A stretch of DNA of 49,416 nt from a bacterium (lineage in GTDB: Bacteria > Patescibacteriota > Saccharimonadia > Saccharimonadales > UBA4665): contig JAJZKE010000003.1 in the NCBI GenBank assembly GCA_021809645.1, positions 1 through 49,416 of the forward strand. The letters are read 5' to 3'. The translations under genes were made by a program, and so were the position numbers. Shown in pieces: positions 14,837 through 22,115 of the stretch (position 1 is the stretch's first letter; each line of letters starts with the position of its first letter). The notes beneath the pieces were generated by a model. It did no database searches and had not been told where the DNA came from. It saw nothing but the letters and a program-made list of their open reading frames with translations.

Positions 14837-15230
14837 TGGTGGAGCTGCCGGCGATTGCGGCCGGGTCCGCTAGTTTATCTTGATTAGTCTTCTACAGGTT
14901 TAGTCTATTTTTAATGTCAGATATGGCTTTTAAATAGACAAACTGACCATATCCTAAGCCCAGATCTTAGGAAATACTTAGGGCATTAGTACTTCAGCGC
15001 CAGAGAGATATAAAACACCTATTAACTACCCTGGATCGTTAATAGGCATTGCTCCTAAATTAAAGCAGGAGCGTAAGAACGAGGAACTAAGTTAGCGATA
15101 GCATCGCGAACATTAGCAGCTACGTTTTTAATCTTAGAAATTGCATCTAAAAAATTGTTGCCTATAACGCTGACAAGCGACCTGCTGATCTAACCGATAA
15201 AGTCCAACGTCGAGCTTAACATTCAGCCCC
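14837..15230 (-). ncRNA. ssrA: Transfer-messenger RNA (tmRNA)
   Basis: Rescues stalled ribosomes with SmpB. The 5' end GGGGCTG (15230-15224) pairs with CAGCTCC (14847-14841), followed by discriminator A and encoded CCA. CTCGACG stands for the conserved TTCGACG. Helix 2 is GGTTAG/CTAATC plus TTTATC/GATAAA. Pseudoknot 1 is at 15179-15159: CGCT/AGCG interleaved with TGTC/GGCA. Fourteen nt later, after TTTTTTAGAT, comes the resume codon GCA (15144-15142). The tag reads AISKIKNVAANVRDA and then IANLVPRSYAPALI, 29 residues, ending at TAG 15057-15055, followed by a 9-bp hairpin (CCTATTAAC/GTTAATAGG). The T arm is CCGGC-CGCAATC-GCCGG: the loop has CG where TT is universal and the closing pair is C-G, not G-C. 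Confidence 0.93.
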
Positions 15231-15240
15231 ATCGACACAT

Positions 15241-15246
15241 ATTATA
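15241..15246 (-). promoter_or_regulatory. tmRNA -10 box
   Basis: TATAAT on the minus strand, 10 nt before the mature 5' end GGGG. The -35 region (TTTTAG at 17 nt) is weak. The mature 5' end is so close that little 5' processing is needed. Confidence 0.6.
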
Positions 15247-15275
15247 TCATGAAATAAGTCTATCTAAAAATCTTT

Positions 15276-15336
15276 TGCACTTACTCACTACATCGTGGAC
15301 ACTCGCCTGCGTAGAATAGTTATGCCTAATGTATCA
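15276..15336. repeat. 60-bp repeat, copy 1 (transposase tail; copy 2 at 48211)
   Basis: TGCACTTACTCACTACATCG and following bases match 48211-48271 with about 8 mismatches in 61. On the minus strand both copies encode the same C-terminus, LGITILRRRVSTM, and the same stop, so the repeat is the end of a transposase-like gene plus some bases of downstream flank. Confidence 0.75.
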
Positions 15337-15465
15337 CAGAATTCAGCTGGTGTTAGGTAGTTTAGTGCTTGATGGCGATATTGTCAGTTTCCCGAGTGGC
15401 TTCTAGGTTAATATCAGCTAGTTTTAACTGGTTGACTTCTGTTCGAAAAGTATCCGCATAACCTA
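15288..15465 (-). pseudogene. Relic of a DDE integrase/transposase C-terminus
   Basis: The minus strand from 15380 to 15288 reads YRHQALNYLTPAEFCDTLGI then TILRRRVSTM and stop. HQALNYLTPAEF is the hallmark of the end of rve-type integrase cores (IS3/IS481: RPH.ALg.lTPaEy). Upstream the frame is broken: a second frame reads FRTEVNQLKLADINLEATRE up to about 15465. The catalytic DDE part is not present; the coding ksgA gene starts right behind. A dead insertion-sequence remnant beside the tmRNA gene. Confidence 0.6.
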
Positions 15466-15479
15466 AAGGCACATATATA

Positions 15480-16298
15480 TTATATGCCTATTTGTCTAAT
15501 TATTGCCTCTGACAGTTCCTGCCATTCTATTAGGCTAAGGGTTTGAGGTCTTCGGTCTTTATCAATATTAGAGTTTTTTAGAATCTCTGATATTAATTCC
15601 TTGTTAACTCGATAACCATGCCTCAAGTTATTTAAAATAGTTTTTCTTTTTGAAGAAAAACCAATCTTTATTAAGCGAAATAATTGTTCTTGCTGTTTTG
15701 GTGGTAAGGATAATTCTTTTGGTAGTAATTTAATTATCTGGGAATCAACTTTAGGTGGCGGCTCAAATTTATCTGCAGTAATTATCGGGCCTCTACTAAC
15801 CTGCCAAAAATATTGGGCAGTCAAGCCTAAAACAGATAAATTACCAGGCTCAGCGCTTAATCTATCAGCTATTTCTTTTTGAACCAATAAAACAACTAAT
15901 TCTGGACGGTTATTAAGTTGACTGATTTCTTTAATAATCTTTCCAGTTAGATAATATGGGATATTAGCTACTACCTTATATTCCCTCAGCTGTTCGAAAT
16001 TAAACTTTAAGACATCAATATTCTCAACTAATAAATTTGCTAATTTTAATGTTCTTAAATAATCAGATAATGACTCGTCTAACTCAATAGCAATAACTTT
16101 AGCAACTTTATCAACTAGTAATTTAGTTAAACTACCTGTTCCTGGACCAATTTCAACAACTAGATCAGTTGATGATAAATTGGCTAAACTAATAATCTGA
16201 TTAAGAGAATTATCATCATTAAGCCAGTGTTGGCCTAAAGATTTTTTAGGACTGAATTGATTACCAGTTTCGATAGTATCTCCAGTGCAAATAGGCAT
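15480..16298 (-). CDS. rsmA: 16S rRNA dimethyladenosine transferase
   Basis: KsgA methylates two adjacent adenines in helix 45 of 16S rRNA. Visible: SPKKSLGQHWLND, the SAM motif VVEIGPGTGSLTKLL, the IAIELDESL acidic strand, and the catalytic NIPYYLTG (family N.PY). The C-terminal helical domain includes KIGFSSKRKTILNNL. I chose ATG 16298 (272 residues) because GGGGGTT stands before it; the frame is open to an ATG at 16328, deeper in the previous gene. Either way it overlaps the RpfB-like gene by 38 bp or more, implying coupling. rpfB-ksgA linkage is common in Actinobacteria and the yabE-ksgA neighbourhood in Firmicutes. Confidence 0.95.
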   Translation of the reverse strand: MPICTGDTIETGNQFSPKKSLGQHWLNDDNSLNQIISLANLSSTDLVVEIGPGTGSLTKLLVDKVAKVIAIELDESLSDYLRTLKLANLLVENIDVLKFNFEQLREYKVVANIPYYLTGKIIKEISQLNNRPELVVLLVQKEIADRLSAEPGNLSVLGLTAQYFWQVSRGPIITADKFEPPPKVDSQIIKLLPKELSLPPKQQEQLFRLIKIGFSSKRKTILNNLRHGYRVNKELISEILKNSNIDKDRRPQTLSLIEWQELSEAIIRQIGI

Positions 16299-17538
16299 TA
16301 TACCAACCCCCATATCGACTATTGGCATATGAATTACACCATTCTAGCTGGGTAATCGGGTCGGTTGGCCAATCAGAACCATAGGCAGACATTTTAATTG
16401 GTGGTGTGGCCTGACATAAGCCATACCCAACTGAAGCATAATCTGCATATTGTTGACTAAAGCCTGCCGGGCAATAACCAATGTCGCCTTGCCACTTAGT
16501 CGGACACCAGCCTGATTCGTGAGAGATAATATAACTGGCAAAACTGTAATCGGCTGGTGGTATGCCAGCTAACGCCATGTCGCCTTGGATACCACTCAAA
16601 CTGTCACCTTGGTCAACTATTTCCGTAACCGGTGGTGTTGTGACTACTGTTGCTAGCGGTGTTGAAGAGACAACTCCGTTATTACTGTTAATCTCATAAG
16701 TTATAGTTTCTTGGCCAGGTGACCCTTGCTGAACTATAGCATTTGTACCGTAAGCTAGATTAGAAACATAGATTGATTGGACAGGCATTGGAATTGTTTG
16801 ATTGACAGTCTTAATCTTAATGCCTTTATGAACGATATATATTTGTTCGTTGGCAGTTATCAACGTATTTTCTGCAGGAATAACTTGATCAGTTGGTAGC
16901 AAGTGAATATTTTCTTCCTTAATCATACCGCCAACAGTTTTAGATGGAGTACGGATATTCAGTAATACACCGTATAGATTTAGATTTACTGGTACAGCTG
17001 GAGTAATAACGACCTGTTTACCGATAGCACCATTTTTTAAAAAGTTCTGATTAGGAATAGCTGTTACTTTATCAGCGGCATAAAGTTTAATGCCGGCTTG
17101 GTCGGCTATAGCTCTAGGTGTTTTAGCAGCACTAAAAGTGAAGTAACGTACGCTATTTTCAACTATCTCTACCGGTTTAGCCCGGTAAATATTTATCCGA
17201 AAATCATCCTGATAAATATGAGTATTTAAGCTTGGCTCAACAACATCACCAGGATTGATGCGTATCTTTAGATGCTTTAATAAGGCGCCAACGGTCTTAT
17301 CATTTGATGGCACAACCTGTCTGATGCCGTCATGAGTAATGATAACTATCTTAGTCTTGGGGGTAACCTGAATAGCTTTAGAATTACCGAAGATGCCTAA
17401 CAGTCCAAATGTTAAAAGGATCAATAGAAAACCAGTTATAACCGGTACATAAATCGGATTTCTAATTAAGTATTTGGCCTTCCTTAATTGACGACGGCCA
17501 AAACGTTTTAACTTGTCCCCTAGTGATTTAGATATCAT
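16261..17538 (-). CDS. RpfB/YabE-like cell-wall hydrolase (DUF348 - G5 - lysozyme-like)
   Basis: Membrane-anchored peptidoglycan hydrolase. After a basic N-terminus there is one membrane helix at about 34-53, then DUF348 (ubiquitin-like) repeats from about 60 (KIVIITHDGIRQVVPSNDKT) to 225, a G5 region to about 285 (QGSPGQETITYEI), a Pro/Thr linker and a C-terminal lysozyme-like domain. The last has ISHESGW with the catalytic Glu near 341, VGYGLCQATPPIKM, DPITQLEWCNSYANSRYGGW, close to the aggregation-promoting-factor/transglycosylase type rather than to classical Rpf. Four cysteines there may make disulfides. Followed by ksgA with overlap. Probably cuts the wall for growth or cell separation; a resuscitation role is only analogy. 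Confidence 0.88.
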   Translation of the reverse strand: MISKSLGDKLKRFGRRQLRKAKYLIRNPIYVPVITGFLLILLTFGLLGIFGNSKAIQVTPKTKIVIITHDGIRQVVPSNDKTVGALLKHLKIRINPGDVVEPSLNTHIYQDDFRINIYRAKPVEIVENSVRYFTFSAAKTPRAIADQAGIKLYAADKVTAIPNQNFLKNGAIGKQVVITPAVPVNLNLYGVLLNIRTPSKTVGGMIKEENIHLLPTDQVIPAENTLITANEQIYIVHKGIKIKTVNQTIPMPVQSIYVSNLAYGTNAIVQQGSPGQETITYEINSNNGVVSSTPLATVVTTPPVTEIVDQGDSLSGIQGDMALAGIPPADYSFASYIISHESGWCPTKWQGDIGYCPAGFSQQYADYASVGYGLCQATPPIKMSAYGSDWPTDPITQLEWCNSYANSRYGGWYNAYLHWRYYRNW

Positions 17539-17631
17539 AAGTAATTGCCTAAAGGGGAGAAAGATACCAATAAATACAATGCCCCCTAGTAGGTGCGACT
17601 TCTATTGTATCAAAATTTGAAGTCGTTTTAG

Positions 17632-19776
17632 TTATATCTTTTCTAGCGGTGCAAAAGATAGATTCAGTTTCTTAATGCCATGTCCTTTAAAGTAAATAGC
17701 TGCTGTTTCGCCATCTAATTCAACTACCGTACCTTGACCAAAAGTTTGATGGTTAACTGCATCGCCAGTTACAAGCTCGGGTATATACCTAGGTTCATTG
17801 TCATTTTGATGATTATTTAAAGAACTGGGAGTTGATGAGTAGTAGTTATTTTCAGTCTGAAATTGACCATCGATCTCGCTTAAGAAACGACTGGGTGGAT
17901 TATGCATAACACCACCATAAAGGAGACGACTAACCGCATATGACATATATAACTCTTGTTTGGCTCTGGTCATACCTACGTAACAAAGTCGACGTTCTTC
18001 TTCCATATCTCCCTGATCATAGAGAGCTTTAGAATGAGGAAAGATGGTTTCTTCCATGCCTACCATAAATATGACCGGGAACTCTAGACCTTTGGCGGCA
18101 TGAACGGTCATTAAAGTAACTTGGTCATTGTTAAAATTGGCACTGTCAATGTCACTTATTAAAGCAACCTCTTCTAAAAATCCAGCTAAACCAACTTCCT
18201 GGTATTCATTGGCCACACTTAGAAGTTCTTTAACATTTTCCTGTCGGGCTTCACCCTGAGGAGTACCATCGTCTAAATAATTAATATAATTAAGACGCCG
18301 GAGCAATGAATCGATTAATCCAGTTAAATTAGAACTGTTCTGTATTTTTCTAAGTGAAACTATAATATCCTTCAATTCAGTCAATGACTGTTTGGCTTTA
18401 GGAGTTAAGCCGGGACAATTTTGAACTTCAGTGAATGCTTGGTTTAAATTACCTAAATTATTAGCATAATCTAAAAAGAGGCTGATACTTTTCGGACCGA
18501 TACCCCTTGCAGGCGTATTGATAATTCTCTCAAAAGATATTTTATCTTCTGGTTGATAAATAAGCCTTAGGTAAGCAATGATATCTTTTATTTCTTTACG
18601 GTCATAAAACCTGACACCGCCAACTATATGGTATGGAATCCCAAACCTAATAAAGGCTTCTTCGATAGGTCGGCTTTGAGCATTGGTTCGATAAAGAACA
18701 GCATGATCATTAAAATGATAACGACCACTTTCCAAATCTTTTTTAATATATCTAACAAGCATTTCAGCTTCAGAACGTTCGTTATTAACTTCTATGATTC
18801 CGACTGGTTGGCCTTCTTCGGCTTGGGTCCAAAGTTTTTTAGTACTCCTGTTAGTATTATTCAAAATTAGAGAATTTGAAGCATCTAGAATATTTCTTGT
18901 TGATCGATAGTTCTGTTCTAGTTTTATTACAGTTGTATGGTGATAATCTTTTTCGAAATTCAAAATATTCCTAAAGTCAGCTCCACGAAACATATATATT
19001 GATTGGTAATCATCACCGACAACAGCTATATTGTTATCTTTGTTCGTTAGCAACTTAATAAGTTGATATTGGGCTGAATTGGTATCTTGATATTCGTCAA
19101 TCATAATGTATTTAAATTGTTGTCGCCATTTATCTCGTATTTCTTTGACATTTTTGAGTAAGCTAACTGTTTTTATTATCAAATCATCGAAATCAAGAGC
19201 AGTAGCTTCTTTCATTTCTTTTTCATAAAGTGGATAAATTTGGGCAGCAACTTTCTGAGATGGGGTTGAGGCAATTGCTTGATATTCCTTTGATGAAACC
19301 ATTTCATTCTTCGCGGAGCTAATAATTGATAAGCTTAGGCGAGATGGAAACGATTTTTCATCAACTGACAGTTTCTTAGCTGCTCTCTTAACTGTTGCCA
19401 GACTATCGCTGTTATCAAAAATAACGAAAGAATTTGGTATACCGATATGCTGACCATCAGCTCTTAAAATCTTGACGCAAATACCATGAAAGGTACCCAT
19501 AAAAGGCATGAAGTTATAGCTTTGCTCTCGACCACCAATCAACCTAGCTATCCGGCTACGCATTTCTTTAGCTGCTTTGTTAGTAAAGGTTACTGCCAAT
19601 ATTTCTTCCGGAAGAGCCTTATGACTATCAAGGATATATGCAATCCGATGAGTTAAAGTTTTAGTTTTACCGCTACCGGCACCGGCTAAAATAAGTAATG
19701 GTCCTTCGGTTGTTAAAACAGCTTTTTTTTGTTCAGGGTTTAATCCCTTAAATAATCTATCCTCCATTACATACAT
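17632..19776 (-). CDS. UvrD/PcrA-type DNA helicase
   Basis: SF1A 3'-5' helicase for repair and replication-conflict removal. Motifs in order: Q motif LNPEQKKAV, Walker A GAGSGKT (about 32-38), Ia AVTFTNKAAKEMRSR, II DEYQDTN, III VVGDDYQSIYMFRGAD, IV EQNYRST, V TVHAAKGLEFPVIF, VI VGMTRAKQELY. The last 45 residues (GDAVNHQTFGQGTVVELDG) match the PcrA C-terminal Tudor-like domain that binds RNA polymerase. Length 714 is typical. The ATG at 19776 and one three codons in are equally possible. 29 bp after tpiA. Confidence 0.95.
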   Translation of the reverse strand: MYVMEDRLFKGLNPEQKKAVLTTEGPLLILAGAGSGKTKTLTHRIAYILDSHKALPEEILAVTFTNKAAKEMRSRIARLIGGREQSYNFMPFMGTFHGICVKILRADGQHIGIPNSFVIFDNSDSLATVKRAAKKLSVDEKSFPSRLSLSIISSAKNEMVSSKEYQAIASTPSQKVAAQIYPLYEKEMKEATALDFDDLIIKTVSLLKNVKEIRDKWRQQFKYIMIDEYQDTNSAQYQLIKLLTNKDNNIAVVGDDYQSIYMFRGADFRNILNFEKDYHHTTVIKLEQNYRSTRNILDASNSLILNNTNRSTKKLWTQAEEGQPVGIIEVNNERSEAEMLVRYIKKDLESGRYHFNDHAVLYRTNAQSRPIEEAFIRFGIPYHIVGGVRFYDRKEIKDIIAYLRLIYQPEDKISFERIINTPARGIGPKSISLFLDYANNLGNLNQAFTEVQNCPGLTPKAKQSLTELKDIIVSLRKIQNSSNLTGLIDSLLRRLNYINYLDDGTPQGEARQENVKELLSVANEYQEVGLAGFLEEVALISDIDSANFNNDQVTLMTVHAAKGLEFPVIFMVGMEETIFPHSKALYDQGDMEEERRLCYVGMTRAKQELYMSYAVSRLLYGGVMHNPPSRFLSEIDGQFQTENNYYSSTPSSLNNHQNDNEPRYIPELVTGDAVNHQTFGQGTVVELDGETAAIYFKGHGIKKLNLSFAPLEKI

Positions 19777-19805
19777 TTTAATCTAGAAGAGGGCCTAGAT
19801 TAAAA

Positions 19806-20594
19806 TTAATCTTTCTTTTTTGACTGATAAACTAAAAAGGCTTTATCGATAATGCTGGCAAAGCTTTGGTAATCAAGGCTAGCTGCACCAACCAAAGTAC
19901 CGTCACAGCCATCTAAAGCTAAGTAGCCACCAACAGAATCATCATCAACGCTACCACCATATAAAACTCTAACATCGTTTGAAACTTTTGCGCCGTACAG
20001 CTCGCTTATCTGGTATCTTATATAGTCGATAACTTTTTGGATTTCGTTTGGTTCGGCATTCTCGCCGCCAAAGGTTGATATAGCCCAAACTGGTTCATAG
20101 GCAACGGTAACATTTTTAACTTCTTCTGCCGTTAAATTAGATATAGCTGACATCAGTTGATCATGAATGACTCTTTTAGTTTCACCAGCAGTTCGCTCTG
20201 GCTTTGACTCGCCGATACATAAAATTGGTTTGATGCCATTTCTAATAGCGGCCGTAACTTTATCTCTAATTAACTCTAAGCTCTCAGAGAAATATATTCG
20301 GCGTTCGGAATGACCGATAATTGCATAGTCAACTAGTCCAGAAAGCATTGTAAAACTAACTTCGCCGGTATACGGACCTTCATCTTTATCATAGGCATTT
20401 TGGGCTGCTAAGTGGATCTTTCGTCGATCAACTTCCAAGCTTAATGGTTGCAGCGCTAGCAGTGTAGGAGCTAAAACTACTTCTACTGAACGATGGTAAT
20501 TTAGAACTTTATTAAAATGATGAACATATAGACTGGCTTGCTGAACATTAAGATGCATCTTCCAATTAGCGACGATTAAACTTCTATTCATCAT
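19806..20594 (-). CDS. tpiA: Triosephosphate isomerase (variant loop 6)
   Basis: Interconverts DHAP and glyceraldehyde-3-phosphate. Active-site Lys in NWKMHLN, His in IIGHSERRIYFSE, Glu in AYEPVWAI. Phosphate-binding VLYGGSVDDDS and DGTLVGAASLD are present. The flexible lid after PVWAI is STFGGENAEP, against GTGKTATP in ordinary enzymes: two residues longer and without the usual GTGK. This loop closes over the substrate, so kinetics could differ. Start MM: either ATG. 21 bp after pgk. Confidence 0.94.
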   Translation of the reverse strand: MMNRSLIVANWKMHLNVQQASLYVHHFNKVLNYHRSVEVVLAPTLLALQPLSLEVDRRKIHLAAQNAYDKDEGPYTGEVSFTMLSGLVDYAIIGHSERRIYFSESLELIRDKVTAAIRNGIKPILCIGESKPERTAGETKRVIHDQLMSAISNLTAEEVKNVTVAYEPVWAISTFGGENAEPNEIQKVIDYIRYQISELYGAKVSNDVRVLYGGSVDDDSVGGYLALDGCDGTLVGAASLDYQSFASIIDKAFLVYQSKKKD

Positions 20595-20615
20595 ATATTA
20601 GTCTAGCATAAGCGT

Positions 20616-21899
20616 TTATTTATTACGTAATGATTCAACCCCAGGCAGTTTATGGCCTGACATAAGTTCAAGGCTAGCTCCGCCACCAGTTGAAACCAAG
20701 TCAAAATGATCAACAAGTTTACGACTCTCGATATAGCCAACTGTATCACCGCCACCAACGACTGTATACGGTTTATGCCCCATATCACCCGTTAAACCTT
20801 GAATGACTAAATCAGTACCATGTGAATATGGTCCGATACCTCCTTGAAGGGCAGGTGTTTCAGTTACTCCCATTGTACCGTTCCAAATGACCGTATTAGA
20901 CAACTGGATAGCGCCAGCTATAAAAGCTCCACTAAATGGACCGATGTCTAATATTTTTTCATTAGCATGAATATGTGATGATTGGTGAGGTGGTTTTTTA
21001 GGGTAATTTTCAATATCAGCGATAGCATGAGCCGACCAATCAACTATTCTTGTTGGTTTAGTTGGGTCGTTATTTGATGCAACAACGCCATCAAAAGGAA
21101 GACTAAAAACAAACTGTCTTTTTGTGCTTTCTCTTTTGGCAGCCGATATTATATCTCGAGCAAGAGGTAAATCATTCTTATCATAAAAACTATCACCGAT
21201 TGGTATACCTTCCGCGGCTAAAAAAGTATTAGCCATAGCCCCGCCGACAACAGTAATATCGGCAATTTCAATAAACCTTTTTAAAATATCCAATTTATCA
21301 GCAATCTTAGCTCCACCGATAATAGCCATTAGAGGTCTTTTAGGATCATGGGTCGTCTGAGTAATAGTATCAACCTCTTTTTCTAGAAGAAAGCCAGCAA
21401 CGGCCGGCAAATGTCTGGTAATAGCTACTGTTGAAGCATGAGCCCGATGAACAACTCCAAAAGCATCTTGAACAAATATATCTGCCAGTAAAGCCAATTG
21501 TTTAGCAAAGTCATCATCATTCTCTTCTTCTTCAGGATGAAAACGTAAATTTTCTAATAATAAAACTTGGCCATCTTCGATTTTTTCTGCTGCTTTTATA
21601 ACTTGTTCGCCTATACAATCTGGTACAAACTCAACTTTTTTGCCAAGTAAGTCATGGAGCCTTTTGGCAACTGGAAACAATGAAAGGTCTGAATTAACTT
21701 GACCGTCAGGTCTTCCGAGGTGCGAACATATGATTATTTTGCAATTTTGACTTAAAAGATAATGAATTGTATCAAGTGACTGCATAATCCGGTAGTCGTC
21801 GGTTATCTGACCGTTTGATATTGGCACGTTATAGTCAGTACGTAAAAGTACTTTTTTACCTTTAATGTCAATGTCTCTGATTGTTTGTTTATCTATCAT
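20616..21899 (-). CDS. pgk: Phosphoglycerate kinase
   Basis: ATP-forming step of glycolysis. Landmarks: GKKVLLRTDYNVPI, SHLGRPDG, LLENLRFHPEEE, DAFGVVHRAHAST, GGAKIADKL, a GPFSGAFIAG/WNGTMGVTE segment, and the hinge/glycine-rich GGGDTV plus VSTGGGASLELMSGHKLPGV. 427 residues from ATG 21899; a longer frame to 21953 lacks family support, and GGTGGG precedes 21899. About 30 residues longer than usual because of an insert near residues 290-320 (KKPPHQSSHIHAN). Starts the pgk-tpiA-uvrD-rpfB-like-ksgA row; divergent from pyk. Confidence 0.95.
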   Translation of the reverse strand: MIDKQTIRDIDIKGKKVLLRTDYNVPISNGQITDDYRIMQSLDTIHYLLSQNCKIIICSHLGRPDGQVNSDLSLFPVAKRLHDLLGKKVEFVPDCIGEQVIKAAEKIEDGQVLLLENLRFHPEEEENDDDFAKQLALLADIFVQDAFGVVHRAHASTVAITRHLPAVAGFLLEKEVDTITQTTHDPKRPLMAIIGGAKIADKLDILKRFIEIADITVVGGAMANTFLAAEGIPIGDSFYDKNDLPLARDIISAAKRESTKRQFVFSLPFDGVVASNNDPTKPTRIVDWSAHAIADIENYPKKPPHQSSHIHANEKILDIGPFSGAFIAGAIQLSNTVIWNGTMGVTETPALQGGIGPYSHGTDLVIQGLTGDMGHKPYTVVGGGDTVGYIESRKLVDHFDLVSTGGGASLELMSGHKLPGVESLRNK

Positions 21900-22068
21900 C
21901 TGCCCACCGTTATGATTATTTATATAAGTTATTATATACCTTAAATTTAACAAATATTAAATAGTGGTTTAGAGAATACTTTTGAAGTATTATATTAAAA
22001 TTAATAGCTATATAAAAATCTGATAAGATCAATAAAATCTATTATTTGATAGATAGTAGCTAGGTCTG

Positions 22069-22096
22069 TTGTTTAATTAATTGCTTAAAGTACAAT
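22069..22096 (+). promoter_or_regulatory. Candidate pyk promoter
   Basis: TTGTTT at 22069-22074, 16 nt spacer, TACAAT at 22091-22096. The expected start near 22103 leaves a very short leader that just contains AAGGG (22105-22110) before ATG 22116. Confidence 0.45.
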
Positions 22097-22115
22097 ATAA
22101 ATATTAAGGGTGAGC

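Noticed and set aside
15142-15162. Earlier tmRNA resume codon GGC at 15162 (35-residue tag)
   Set aside because: GGC falls in the 3' strand of pseudoknot 1 (GGCA pairs with TGTC); GCA at 15144 has the right distance and the preceding TAGAT context.
18628-18870. Plus-strand frames opposite uvrD, atpD, atpA and hisS
   Set aside because: They lie antisense within conserved genes, have no ribosome site and no protein-like composition.
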